DNA of 36,105 nucleotides from an uncultured Oscillospiraceae bacterium (GTDB taxonomy: Bacteria > Bacillota > Clostridia > Oscillospirales > Ruminococcaceae), in contig UQSL01000013.1 in the NCBI GenBank assembly GCA_900543705.1, positions 1 to 36,105 on the forward strand, written 5' to 3'. Each line of letters starts with the position of its first letter. Positions within the stretch are counted from its first letter, which is position 1. Of the stretch, positions 8,087 through 16,542 are shown in pieces. Made by a program: the position numbers and the translations under genes. A model generated the notes under the pieces. The model did not search any database. It was not told the DNA's origin and saw only the letters and a list, made by a program, of their open reading frames with translations.

Positions 8087-8138
8087 TTGAATTTTGTATC
8101 ATGTTGTAATAATATAGAAAGGAAGTATACTGTGTCAA
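8087..8138. promoter_or_regulatory. Overlapping divergent promoters tmcAL/ackA
   Basis: Plus strand: TTGAAT (8087-8092), a 17-bp spacer and TAATAT (8110-8115), for ackA. Minus strand: TTGACA (8138-8133), a 16-bp spacer and TATATT (8116-8111), for tmcAL. The two -10 boxes occupy nearly the same bases, so polymerase binding in the two directions should be mutually exclusive. Confidence 0.6.
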
Positions 8139-8173
8139 GTAATTTCAGACTACTTGAGGAGGTAAATTGAAGT

Positions 8174-9382
8174 ATGAAAGTATTAGTAATCAACGCAGGC
8201 AGCTCTTCTTTGAAGTACCAGCTCATTGATATGACGACAGAGCAGATGCTTGCCAAGGGAAACTGTGAGAGAATTGGAATCAGCGGCGGCTTTATTACCC
8301 AGAAACTCAGCGACGGGACTTCTTTTAAGAGCGAAACCGAATTTCCGACCCACAAAGAGGCATTTGAAAAAGTTCTTGAAATGCTCACCACCGGTGAATC
8401 TGCTGTTATCAGCGATATGAAGGAAATCTCCGCAGTCGGCCACAGAGTCGTCCATGGCGGCGAGAAATTCTCCGCATCCACCCTCATTACCGACGATGTC
8501 ATCAAGACGGTCGAGGACCTTGCGGACCTCGCACCGCTGCATAACCCTCCGATTGCCGTGGCTATCCGCGCATGCCAGAAGGTCCTTGGGCCGGATGTTC
8601 CTCAGGTAGCTGTGTTTGATACTGCATTCCATCAGACCATGCCCGCCAAGGCTTACATGTATGCACTCCCATATGAATACTATGAGAAATACGGCATCCG
8701 CCGTTATGGCTTCCATGGCACCAGCCACCGTTATGTCTCCAACCGCCTGGCAAAGCTGATGGGTAAGGATATCAAGGAGCTGAAAATCATCACCTGTCAC
8801 CTCGGCAACGGTTCCTCCATCAGTGCGGTGGAGTACGGCAAGTGCATCGATACTTCGATGGGCTTCACTCCGCTTGCAGGACTTGTCATGGGCACCCGTT
8901 CCGGCGATATTGACCCGTCCGTCGTTCCTTTCATCATGGAAAAGGAAAACCTCACTCCGGCTCAAGTCAGCGATGTCATGAACAAGAAATCCGGTTATCT
9001 CGGTATTTCCGGAATTACTTCCGATGACAGAGACCTGAGAAAAGCGGCGGCCGAGGGCAATACCCGTGCAGCACTCGCAGGCGAAATGCAGCGTTACGGC
9101 GTCATCAAATTTATTGGAGCCTATGCAGCGGCAATGAATGGAGCGGATGCGATCGTCTTTACCGGCGGTATCGGCGAAAACTCCATTGATCTTCGCAAAG
9201 ATGTTTGCGCAAGCCTCGGCTATATGGGAGTCGAAATCGACGAGAATGCAAACGCTAAATTCAGCGGCTCTGAGCACAACATCTCCGCGCCGGGCGCAAA
9301 GGTCCAGACCTGGATTGTTCCGACTAATGAGGAGCTCATGATTGCAATGGACACCATGTCCATTGTAAACGGTGTGAAATAA
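8174..9382 (+). CDS. ackA: Acetate kinase
   Basis: Interconverts acetyl phosphate + ADP and acetate + ATP, the substrate-level phosphorylation step of acetate fermentation; cytosolic. The 402-residue length is standard. Signatures are MKVLVINAGSSSLKYQL at the N-terminus, GHRVVHGG, VFDTAFHQTMP, YGFHGTSHRYV, HLGNGSSI, DTSMGFTPLAGLVMGTRSGDIDP (split here only for reading) and FTGGIGENS near the C-terminus. A strong GAGGAGG ribosome site lies 10 bp before the ATG. No pta gene is adjacent. A long GC-rich terminator follows directly. Confidence 0.97.
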   Translation: MKVLVINAGSSSLKYQLIDMTTEQMLAKGNCERIGISGGFITQKLSDGTSFKSETEFPTHKEAFEKVLEMLTTGESAVISDMKEISAVGHRVVHGGEKFSASTLITDDVIKTVEDLADLAPLHNPPIAVAIRACQKVLGPDVPQVAVFDTAFHQTMPAKAYMYALPYEYYEKYGIRRYGFHGTSHRYVSNRLAKLMGKDIKELKIITCHLGNGSSISAVEYGKCIDTSMGFTPLAGLVMGTRSGDIDPSVVPFIMEKENLTPAQVSDVMNKKSGYLGISGITSDDRDLRKAAAEGNTRAALAGEMQRYGVIKFIGAYAAAMNGADAIVFTGGIGENSIDLRKDVCASLGYMGVEIDENANAKFSGSEHNISAPGAKVQTWIVPTNEELMIAMDTMSIVNGVK

Positions 9383-9422
9383 GGATTTCTATATAAAAAG
9401 TATGCCGTTCATTCTGGGCAGT

Positions 9423-9455
9423 AAACCGGGCGGAGAATTTCTCCGCCCGGTTTTT
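9423..9455 (+). terminator. Terminator of ackA
   Basis: AAACCGGGCGGAG (9423-9435) pairs with CTCCGCCCGGTTT (9441-9453) around a 5-base loop and ends in five T. A strong intrinsic terminator 40 bp after the stop. Confidence 0.9.
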
Positions 9456-9458
9456 GTA

Positions 9459-9652
9459 TGGGTTTCGAACGATTTAGACCAGAAAGCTTTATCAGGAAGC
9501 CTGTATACGAAAAATCCCTGAATCAGGAGCCTGCAAATGCGACAATCCCATACCTGCATTGACAGGCGGCGATCCTTACGCTTCTTATGGGACAATCAAT
9601 CCGTCTAAACAGGACGATTCGGTTCATAGGGATGACAAGCCCGCCAGGTGAT
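9459..9652 (+). other. Unassigned stretch with two short codon-like frames
   Basis: Between the two terminators one frame from ATG 9459 reads MGFERFRPESFIRKPVYEKS and stops after 34 residues. The overlapping next frame continues with NPIPALTGGDPYASYGTINP and stops near 9652. Joined by one frameshift they would form a ~65-residue hydrophilic peptide. No ribosome site was seen and no family recognised. It may be a decayed gene or chance. Confidence 0.2.
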
Positions 9653-9686
9653 GCATTTGTTTGAAGGGGATTGAACCATCCATATG

Positions 9687-9722
9687 AAAAACGCCGGGCA
9701 TATCCTTTCAGATATGCCCGGC
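9687..9722 (-). terminator. Terminator of the amidotransferase-like hydrolase
   Basis: GCCGGGCATATC (9693-9704) pairs perfectly with GATATGCCCGGC (9711-9722), with a 6-base loop. On the minus strand it is followed by GTTTTT. Confidence 0.85.
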
Positions 9723-9739
9723 AGCACACGATAGTTGAG

Positions 9740-10462
9740 TCAGATTGCGCGTTTTTTGCATTCCTCCACAAATACCCGAAATAGGTTTGTAAACTCCGGA
9801 TAGAGTCCAAACATGCTTTCCGGATGGAACTGAACGCCAAGGACAAAGCGGTCTCCGGTGCTTTCAAGGGCTTCGATAATGCCATCAGGCGCGGTAGCAA
9901 CCGTACGCAGCCCCTCGCCGAGCTGCTTGACTGCCTGATGGTGGAATGAGTTTACATAAACACTATCCTTGCCAAATATCTGGTGCAGCGTGCTGGAAGG
10001 CAGAATCTCAATTTTATGGTAAAATTCCTCTCGCTTGCACCCGGACTGGTCATGCCCGATGGCGTCAGGGAGCGCGGAGGGGATATCCTGATATAAACTG
10101 CCGCCGAATGCGACGTTTATGACCTGGTGGCCGCGGCAAATGCCGAGAATCGGGATCCCTGCGTCATAGGCCAGGCGGATGAGCTCGATTTCATGCCGGT
10201 CAACCACAGCGTCAATATGGCCAAGGTTTTTATCCGGTTGTTCGCCGAAAAAGTAAGGGGCGATGTCGCAACCGCCTGGGATGAGCAGGCCGTCGATATG
10301 CCGGAATATGTATTCAAAATCCGTCGTATTTTGAATGGCAGGAAGCTGTACGGTAAGACCTCCCGCCCCGTCGATGGCTTTAATGTAGTCTCCACTGGTG
10401 CCGTATCCGTAAAAGACATCTTTGTTAGCAATGTAGGAACTGACCGCAATAATTGGCTTCAT
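9740..10462 (-). CDS. Gamma-glutamyl-gamma-aminobutyrate hydrolase family (peptidase C26)
   Basis: A class-I glutamine-amidotransferase-like hydrolase of the PuuD type, which cleaves gamma-glutamyl amides such as gamma-glutamyl-GABA in polyamine breakdown. The motifs are complete (numbered from the upstream ATG): LLIPGGCDIAP, nucleophile Cys114 in GICRGHQ, and His218/Glu220 in VQFHPE. I start at the second ATG (MKPIIAVSSY). It has GGAG 8 bp upstream, whereas the first ATG at 10477 lies only about 9 bp from the expected transcript start below a TATAAT (10498-10493). That gives 240 residues. It is monocistronic with its own terminator; no other putrescine genes are nearby, so the exact substrate is uncertain. 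Confidence 0.88.
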   Translation of the reverse strand: MKPIIAVSSYIANKDVFYGYGTSGDYIKAIDGAGGLTVQLPAIQNTTDFEYIFRHIDGLLIPGGCDIAPYFFGEQPDKNLGHIDAVVDRHEIELIRLAYDAGIPILGICRGHQVINVAFGGSLYQDIPSALPDAIGHDQSGCKREEFYHKIEILPSSTLHQIFGKDSVYVNSFHHQAVKQLGEGLRTVATAPDGIIEALESTGDRFVLGVQFHPESMFGLYPEFTNLFRVFVEECKKRAI

Positions 10463-10754
10463 CTTTCGAAACTCCATTCTGCCGTTTGGCTGATTATATC
10501 TCGTTTTCCGCCAAACCGTAGGGAAAACGCGCCTTCCTGGTATTTTGTGTTTCAGGAATGGGATATTTTCTATTATAATCCTACCGTATTCAGATTACAA
10601 TCATTTTATTCAAAGCAGAATATGAGATTGCATGCCAGAGAGACAGAACTCTACGAAAACAGGGTATGATTATGAAGAAAAGCAAGGAAAATGATATGCA
10701 GGGTTTTGCAGTATCGTCCAATTGAGTGTGATAGCCGCCAGAGGGGAATGTGTT

Positions 10755-11288
10755 ATGGAACAAACGAAAAAAAATGATATGCTTTATAGCTTCGCGCCGG
10801 TTTTTACCTCGGAGAGCCGTGTGATGATTCTGGGCTCCATGCCCTCCAACCTCTCGCTGAAAAAGGGGCAGTACTATGGCAATCCACGCAATGCGATGTG
10901 GCCCATCCTCTTTTCCCTTCTGGAGGAGCCGTTGGAAGAGGATTATGACAAACGCCTGGCGATGGTGCTGCGCCATGGGCTTTCCTTTTGGGATGTTGCG
11001 CGTTCGTGTCAGCGTAAAACTTCTGCGGACAGCAAAATCCGCGATGTAACACCTAATGCACTGGAAACCGTACTGGAGAAATGCCCGCATCTGAAAGCCT
11101 TTGCTTTCAACGGAAAAAAGGCGTATGAGATGTTTGAAAAGTTTTATGGGGATAGGACGGGAAATTCCCTGAGCCGTAAAATGGAGATCTTGGTTTTGCC
11201 ATCCACCAGTCCGGCAAACGCCATGCTGAATCTGGAGGAGAAACAGAGGGCCTGGAGCGCAGTTGTACCATTCCTTACAAAAAAGTAA
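10755..11288 (+). CDS. DNA-deoxyinosine/uracil glycosylase (UDG superfamily)
   Basis: A base-excision repair enzyme of the uracil-DNA glycosylase superfamily, most like the family-6 hypoxanthine-DNA glycosylases. The N-terminal motif VMILGSMPSNLSL, then GQYYGNPRNAMWPIL and GLSFWDVARSC, form the active-site pocket. AFNGKKAYEMF and LPSTSPANA supply the C-terminal DNA-intercalation loop. It is 177 residues from ATG 10755, which has GAGGGG about 8 bp upstream; an in-frame upstream extension lacks a ribosome site. Substrate preference (hypoxanthine or uracil) is family inference. The preceding 278 bp (10478-10754) shows promoter-like A/T boxes and a 17-codon ORF of doubtful value. Confidence 0.85.
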   Translation: MEQTKKNDMLYSFAPVFTSESRVMILGSMPSNLSLKKGQYYGNPRNAMWPILFSLLEEPLEEDYDKRLAMVLRHGLSFWDVARSCQRKTSADSKIRDVTPNALETVLEKCPHLKAFAFNGKKAYEMFEKFYGDRTGNSLSRKMEILVLPSTSPANAMLNLEEKQRAWSAVVPFLTKK

Positions 11289-11326
11289 TAGGAAATCCGT
11301 CATCTTCACGAAATCCTAATTTACTT

Positions 11327-11356
11327 ATAGACAAACACACAAGAAACCGGTATGAT
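11327..11356 (+). promoter_or_regulatory. Promoter upstream of the MATE pair
   Basis: TAGACA (11327-11332), an 18-bp spacer and TATGAT (11351-11356). The predicted start lies near 11363, just before the long hairpin in the leader. Confidence 0.45.
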
Positions 11357-11367
11357 ATATCCTGTAC

Positions 11368-11429
11368 AAAAATCACTGGGTGGTCTTTCCTGAATTGCTC
11401 AATAGAGATTTCAGGAAAGACTGATTTTT
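11368..11429 (+). terminator. Long hairpin with T-run in the MATE leader
   Basis: GTCTTTCCTGAA (11383-11394) pairs perfectly with TTCAGGAAAGAC (11410-11421). Outside it AAAAATCA (11368-11375) pairs with TGATTTTT (11422-11429), leaving a 7-base bulge. The structure ends in five T and lies between a promoter-like sequence and the first MATE gene. It may end transcripts from the upstream glycosylase gene or act as an attenuator. No known riboswitch core was recognised. Confidence 0.55.
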
Positions 11430-11494
11430 GGACTTTTATATAAAAATATATTATATTTTATGTTAAGAATGACAAGAGAAAGAAGGGCGCTTCC

Positions 11495-12907
11495 TTGAAG
11501 AAGCTTGGTGAAACCAAACGGATCGGACGGCTCTCTGGATGGTTTGATCGGTTCATGAAAAAATACTTTGATTCTCAAACCATGGGGTACCATACGGTAT
11601 TGACAATTTATATCCCTCTGCTGATTGATCAGGCGTTTGTGGCAATCATGAGCGTAGTTAACTCCTCAATGGTCTCCTCTTCCGGTGCGGAAGCGGTATC
11701 TGCAGTCAGCATGGTTGATTCGCTCAACTTTTTTTTGACAAACCTGTTTATTGCAATTGCAACTGGCGGTACCGTTGTTGTGGCACAGTATATTGGGAAA
11801 GGGGATGAGGAACGCGCCAGCAAGACGATTTCTCAGGCGGTTACCTCCTCTGTGTTGATAGCTGTGGTTGTCGCGGTTTTTATTATTGTGTTTTCCAAAC
11901 AAACTCTTAACCTGCTATTTGGCAAAGCCGACCAACTGATTTTGGACAATGCGCTGATTTACCTGGTTGGCTCGTGTGTATCCTACCCATTTTATGCGGT
12001 ATTCCAGGCGGCTTCCGGCGCACTGCGAGGACTGGGCGATACCAAGGCGTCCATGATGATGTCGGTTGGAATGAACGGTATTTATCTTGTCGGCAACATC
12101 ATCTTAATCAAGATGGTGGGGCTTGGAGTGCTTGGCGTATCCGTTTCCATGGTCATCAGCCGTATTGCGGTAAGCGTCTTTGCACTGCTCTATCTGCTGT
12201 ATCATCGTTCAGACCTGAAAGTCCGGCTGCGGGATTTCCTCACACTCGACGGTAACATTCAAAAGAGTATTTTGTATATCGGTATCCCGGCCGGCACGGA
12301 ACAACTGTTTTTCAATGGTGGTAAAATATTGACGCAGACATTCATTGTCAGTCTCGGTACGATGAGCATTACGGCAAATGCCATTGGAATGAACCTGCTT
12401 TCGCTGTGGCAGATACCGGCAAATGCGCTTCAGCTTGCCTCCATTACCATTGCAGGGCAATGTGTGGGGGCAGGCCGCTCGGATGAGGCGAGACGGTATC
12501 TTAAATCGCTCAATCGGACAGCTCGTATTGTCTGTGCGATTATGATTGCCGTATTGGCACCGCTGACTCCGTGGATTCTGGGCTTTTACAATCCACCGGA
12601 TGAAGCGCGCATGAAAATTATGTTCCTAATGATTATCCCGGTGTTCGGCCTGCTGACCACCTGGGCGCCAAGCTTTGTTACCCCGTCGGTCCTGCGTGCG
12701 GCAGGAGACGCGACATTTACCACAGTGGCATCTCTTATCAGCATGTGGACGGTACGCGTGATGCTCGGATATGTCTTTGCCATTTTGCTTGGATGGGACA
12801 TCTATGGCGTGTGGATTGCTATGATTGTGGAGTGGTGTTCCAGGGCGGCTATCTTTACTTGGCGGTTTAAAGGAGATAAATGGGAACACCACAAGGTTAT
12901 TTCCTAG
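11495..12907 (+). CDS. MATE-family efflux transporter (copy 1)
   Basis: A 470-residue, twelve-helix multidrug and toxin extrusion transporter exporting organic cations or other small molecules by Na+/H+ antiport. Family signs are two six-helix halves, the GALRGLGDTK segment (about residue 175) and the second-half SITANAIGMN and RAAGDATF segments. The hydrophilic N-terminal ~40 residues precede helix 1 (IYIPLLIDQAF). The start is a TTG with GAAGGG upstream; no ATG fits the homology. It lies 160 bp from a second MATE gene that is clearly its paralogue. Substrate unknown. Confidence 0.88.
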   Translation: MKKLGETKRIGRLSGWFDRFMKKYFDSQTMGYHTVLTIYIPLLIDQAFVAIMSVVNSSMVSSSGAEAVSAVSMVDSLNFFLTNLFIAIATGGTVVVAQYIGKGDEERASKTISQAVTSSVLIAVVVAVFIIVFSKQTLNLLFGKADQLILDNALIYLVGSCVSYPFYAVFQAASGALRGLGDTKASMMMSVGMNGIYLVGNIILIKMVGLGVLGVSVSMVISRIAVSVFALLYLLYHRSDLKVRLRDFLTLDGNIQKSILYIGIPAGTEQLFFNGGKILTQTFIVSLGTMSITANAIGMNLLSLWQIPANALQLASITIAGQCVGAGRSDEARRYLKSLNRTARIVCAIMIAVLAPLTPWILGFYNPPDEARMKIMFLMIIPVFGLLTTWAPSFVTPSVLRAAGDATFTTVASLISMWTVRVMLGYVFAILLGWDIYGVWIAMIVEWCSRAAIFTWRFKGDKWEHHKVIS

Positions 12908-13067
12908 TTGGATTCCAAAAGATCCCTGGCATGGATTTTTCATGGACGGAATCACCATATTAGGATATAAAAACAACAATTTGCCAAATTTTTCTTATGA
13001 AAATGCAGTGGATTTCGTTTTAACCGAATAAAAAGAGAATATCTGAAAACAAAGAGGAGGGGCTTCG

Positions 13068-14474
13068 TTGAAGCTGAGTCAAACAAAAGTCGGGTCACGG
13101 GTTCGTACGTGGTTCCAAAACTACATGAAGCGGAATTTTGATTCCGAAATACTTCCCTGGCAAAGGGTGCTTGCCATATACATACCGCTGTTAGTCGACC
13201 AGGCATTTTTGACCGTAATGAATCTCATTAACTCTTCGATGGTATCTTCTTCCGGTGCGGAAGCCGTCTCAGCGGTCAGCATGGTTGACTCGCTCAATTT
13301 CTTTTTGACAAATCTGTTTATTGCGATTGCAACGGGCGGTACCGTTGTCGTTGCACAGTACATTGGAAAAGGGGATAGTGACCGTGCGGCAAAAACTATT
13401 TCCCAGGCGGTTACTTCTTCGGTGCTGATTGCCGTTGTGATTACAGTTATCATCTGTATTTTTCCGCATCCGACGCTAACCCTTCTGTTCGGCTCGGCAG
13501 ATCCGCTGATTTTGGATAATGCCTACATTTATCTGATCGGTTCGGCGATTTCCTATCCGTTTTATGCAATTTATCAGGCAAGCGCCGGCGCTCTGCGCGG
13601 CTTGGGCGACACCAAGGCATCCATGATGATGTCGGTCGTCATGTACTGTACCTATCTTGTTGGCAACATTATCCTGATTCAAGTGCTGCACCTCGGGGTA
13701 CTCGGTGTCTCCATTGCTCTGGTGTTCAGCCGAATTCTTGTCAGTATCCTTGCCCTTGTCTATCTGCTGGTAAAACGTTCCGATCTTGGTATCAAGTTTA
13801 AACACTTCTTTACCTTTGACGGCAAACTTCAAAAGAGTATCCTGTACATTGGTATCCCAGCCGGTACGGAGCAGTTATTTTTCAACGGCGGTAAAATTTT
13901 GGTGCAGACCTTTGTCGTTTTGCTTGGTACGATGAGTATTACGGCAAATGCTATTGGCAATAACTTGCTGAACATGTGGCAGATTCCAATGTTTGCTGCT
14001 CAGCTGTGTACCACGACCATCATCGGACAGTGCGTCGGTGCCGGTCGGTTTGATGAGGCAAGAAAGTACCTCAAATCCATTAACCGTTACACGAAATGGA
14101 TTACCGGTATCATGATGGCTATTTTTATTCCGCTGACCCCGGTTCTGCTCAGCTTCTTCCATCCGCCCGCAGAAGCGGCGCACAAAATTTACCTGCTCCT
14201 TTTAATTCCGATTATCGGCCTTGTGACGACCTGGCCGGCAAGCTTTATCACTCCGAACGCTCTGCGTGCGGCGGGAGATGCGACTTATACCACAGTTGCA
14301 GCCCTTATCAGCATGTGGAGTATCCGCGTGGTGCTCGGCTATGTGCTTGGTATCGTCTGCCATTTGGATATCTATGGGGTATGGCTTGCAATGTGCATTG
14401 AATGGTGCACCAGAGCGGCTGTCTTTACCTGGAGATTTAAGGGGACAAAATGGCAAAAACATAAACTGGTATAA
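13068..14474 (+). CDS. MATE-family efflux transporter (copy 2)
   Basis: A 468-residue paralogue of the preceding gene, with the same topology and likewise a TTG start, here with a strong GAGGAGGGG site. A block of 49 residues (from NSSMVSSSGAEAVSAVSMVD to the GKGD end of helix 3) is identical in the two proteins. The DNA there differs at many third positions, so the duplication is old and conserved by selection. Differences concentrate in the helix 4, 9 and 10 regions, which could mean different substrates or a heteromeric arrangement (inference). The 160-bp gap has no terminator, so the pair may be co-transcribed; a strong terminator follows this copy. Confidence 0.88.
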   Translation: MKLSQTKVGSRVRTWFQNYMKRNFDSEILPWQRVLAIYIPLLVDQAFLTVMNLINSSMVSSSGAEAVSAVSMVDSLNFFLTNLFIAIATGGTVVVAQYIGKGDSDRAAKTISQAVTSSVLIAVVITVIICIFPHPTLTLLFGSADPLILDNAYIYLIGSAISYPFYAIYQASAGALRGLGDTKASMMMSVVMYCTYLVGNIILIQVLHLGVLGVSIALVFSRILVSILALVYLLVKRSDLGIKFKHFFTFDGKLQKSILYIGIPAGTEQLFFNGGKILVQTFVVLLGTMSITANAIGNNLLNMWQIPMFAAQLCTTTIIGQCVGAGRFDEARKYLKSINRYTKWITGIMMAIFIPLTPVLLSFFHPPAEAAHKIYLLLLIPIIGLVTTWPASFITPNALRAAGDATYTTVAALISMWSIRVVLGYVLGIVCHLDIYGVWLAMCIEWCTRAAVFTWRFKGTKWQKHKLV

Positions 14475-14490
14475 CAAAAAATGGTTTATT

Positions 14491-14523
14491 GGCAGAGACA
14501 CAACTGGTGTCTCTGCCTTTTTT
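14491..14523 (+). terminator. Terminator after the MATE pair
   Basis: GGCAGAGACAC (14491-14501) pairs with GTGTCTCTGCC (14507-14517), with a 5-base loop and six T. Confidence 0.9.
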
Positions 14524-14664
14524 AGGGGAAAAGCATAAGAAAAATGGTTCAAAAAAAATTCATAAAATGTCTTTGATTCGCTCATAGTAACATCACGTTA
14601 TCATCAAATACCATGGATAGAATAAGGATGTCAAATGAAACAGATCCAAACAGGAGGAGATTCC

Positions 14665-16254
14665 ATGAACGACGATTTTGATTATAGAAACCATCCGGAA
14701 AACCAGAACACCGAAAATTCTCAAGCGGAAAATTTTGTGCGGCTGCCTAAAAATGAATCGGCGGCATCGCAAGAGCCGATTCCGGTCCAGGCGGAAATCT
14801 CTCCGAAAGCCCTGAATGATGCGGAAATTCCACAGGCATCATCACCGTCCGATACTGGCAGTACAATAAAAGAGGAAACGGGCTTTGTTTTACAGGAAAC
14901 TCCGTCAGCTACTCAGGAAGCACCTTATTATACAGCACCCCAGAATCAGCCGATCAATGGCCAAACAGCCCCTAGAGGCGAAACAACTTCCTATCAGTAC
15001 AAGCCTCAGTACTATGCTCCGCCGGCAAAATATGAGCATCAGGCACAAAATGGGTCTCAGCCCGGAGGGCAGGGGAGCGGGAAGAAAAAAAAGAAGAAGC
15101 CGAAAAATAAAATGGTTCGTGTTCTTGTTGCAACAGTCGCCATCTGCACCGTCGCTTCTCTGGCGCTTGGCGGAGTAAGCGGTGCGCTTGTCACAAATTA
15201 TCTGCTGCAAAACAACAAGATGACGACTTCTCAAAATTCTTCTTCCAGTTTCAACAGCTCGAATTCCTCCAGTTCCAACCCCGTATATACCAATTCATCC
15301 GGCACCAATGGAGAGATGTCAATTACAGATATCATTAATAAAGTTGGGGATTCCGTCGTTGCTATCGACGTCAGCTCTTCCACCGGGGAATTCAAGGATA
15401 TTCCGTCCAGCAGTTCTTTCAGCGGTTCCGGGGTGATTATCTCTTCGGACGGCTACATTGTGACAAACAACCATGTCGTCAGCGGCGGCACTTCGATTAA
15501 GGTTTTTCTGAAAAACGGCGACAGCTATGATGCAAAGGTCATCGGCACGGATAAGACGACCGACCTTGCACTGCTTAAGATTGAAGCCGGCGATTTGATT
15601 TATGCGGAGTTCGGTGATTCCTCCACCCTGCAGGTTGGCGAGACCGCAGTAGCAATCGGCAACCCCCTTGGACTGCTCCATGGTACGGCGACGACGGGCA
15701 TCATCAGTGCACTGGATCGGGAGCTCACGATCGATAACGAGACGATGAACCTGCTCCAGACAGATGCCTCCATCAGCCCGGGAAACTCCGGCGGCGGCCT
15801 GTTTAACGCGAAAGGCGAACTGATTGGCATTGTCAATGCAAAATCTTCCGCGCAATATTCTGAGGGTATCGGGTTTGCAATTCCTATCAATGATGTCAAG
15901 CCGGTTGTGGAAGCCCTCAAAGAGAATGGTTATGTTACAGGACGCCCGGTTATCGGTGTCTCAATGATTGATATCAGCACCCAGGCTATGGCAAACATGT
16001 ATCGGGTTGACCGGTTGGGGACTTACATCTACGATGTCGAGGATAACAGTCCAGCTCAGCAGGCGGGACTTAAATCCGGAGACTGCATTGTTTCGGTTAA
16101 CGGGAAGAATGTCAGTACCTCCTCTGAAGTGAGCCAGATTGTCAAGGAGAGCAGTGTCGGTGATAAATTGACATTTGTGGTTTACCGCGGTAATCAGCAG
16201 ATGACAATCACTGTAACGGTTGGGGAGAAGACCTCTACCCAGACTCATTCTTAA
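14665..16254 (+). CDS. htrA: HtrA/DegP-like membrane-anchored serine protease
   Basis: An envelope quality-control protease of 529 residues. Residues 1-138 are a hydrophilic Pro/Gln/Ser-rich cytoplasmic segment, 139-149 a run of lysines, and ~150-181 a single transmembrane helix. A Ser/Asn-rich linker follows to ~215, then the trypsin-like domain with the complete triad: His270 (TNNHVV), Asp300 (TTDLALLK) and Ser375 (SPGNSGGG). A PDZ domain covers about 430-520 (NSPAQQAGLKSGDCIVSVNG). The ATG at 14665 is chosen for GGAGGAGA at 14653-14660; the in-frame ATG 30 bp upstream has none. It is expected to degrade misfolded exported proteins outside the membrane. Monocistronic; no two-component genes adjoin it. 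Confidence 0.93.
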   Translation: MNDDFDYRNHPENQNTENSQAENFVRLPKNESAASQEPIPVQAEISPKALNDAEIPQASSPSDTGSTIKEETGFVLQETPSATQEAPYYTAPQNQPINGQTAPRGETTSYQYKPQYYAPPAKYEHQAQNGSQPGGQGSGKKKKKKPKNKMVRVLVATVAICTVASLALGGVSGALVTNYLLQNNKMTTSQNSSSSFNSSNSSSSNPVYTNSSGTNGEMSITDIINKVGDSVVAIDVSSSTGEFKDIPSSSSFSGSGVIISSDGYIVTNNHVVSGGTSIKVFLKNGDSYDAKVIGTDKTTDLALLKIEAGDLIYAEFGDSSTLQVGETAVAIGNPLGLLHGTATTGIISALDRELTIDNETMNLLQTDASISPGNSGGGLFNAKGELIGIVNAKSSAQYSEGIGFAIPINDVKPVVEALKENGYVTGRPVIGVSMIDISTQAMANMYRVDRLGTYIYDVEDNSPAQQAGLKSGDCIVSVNGKNVSTSSEVSQIVKESSVGDKLTFVVYRGNQQMTITVTVGEKTSTQTHS

Positions 16255-16288
16255 GCCAATTTCTTCTTTTTCATATTTTTCCTTTTCA

Positions 16289-16332
16289 CACCACACTCCC
16301 TGTGTCCTTTCTTGGATACAGGGAGTGTGGTG
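16289..16332. other. Long hairpin downstream of htrA
   Basis: CACCACACTCCCTGT (16289-16303) pairs perfectly with ACAGGGAGTGTGGTG (16318-16332). No strong T-run follows on either strand, though TTATTTT lies just downstream on the plus strand. It may be a weak terminator of htrA or a transcript-stabilising structure. Confidence 0.6.
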
Positions 16333-16380
16333 GTTATTTTGAAAGTGTAGATTTATATGGGAGGATTCCAGACAGATCGA

Positions 16381-16482
16381 TTGGATGTAAGGCTTTTCTC
16401 ATCTATCCTACTGGCGATTTCAGTTGTCGCCATGTGGCTCTACACGAAGCACGGCTTGCCGTTGGAACAACAGGCAGTGTAA
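16381..16482 (+). CDS. Candidate 33-residue membrane peptide
   Basis: A short frame beginning at TTG reads MDVRLFSSILLAISVV and continues as one hydrophobic helix (to about residue 21), then a polar tail ending in QQAV. It is flanked by the hairpin after htrA and by an 18-bp terminator-like hairpin 60 bp downstream. GGGAGGA (16359-16365) lies upstream, but its 15-bp spacing to the TTG is longer than ideal and no ATG fits. The composition looks like a real single-pass micropeptide rather than a shadow of another gene, since no other gene covers this stretch. Function unknown. Confidence 0.35.
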   Translation: MDVRLFSSILLAISVVAMWLYTKHGLPLEQQAV

Positions 16483-16542
16483 CAAGACGAAGCTGTCAGA
16501 GCGCCCCCTGCACTTCAAGTACAGAGATGGTTTTTGACAATG

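Noticed and set aside
8056..8505. 150-residue N-terminal extension of tmcAL
   Set aside because: It runs antisense through the start of ackA and its promoter region; TmcAL homology and a ribosome site both place the start at TTG 8055.
8183..9277. 364-residue open frame on the minus strand opposite ackA
   Set aside because: Mirror frame of the strongly conserved acetate kinase; Cys/His-rich composition arises from complementing ackA codons.
10674..10727. 17-codon ORF upstream of the DNA glycosylase (possible leader peptide)
   Set aside because: Weak ribosome site, no coding bias worth noting, and no attenuator-like hairpin follows it.
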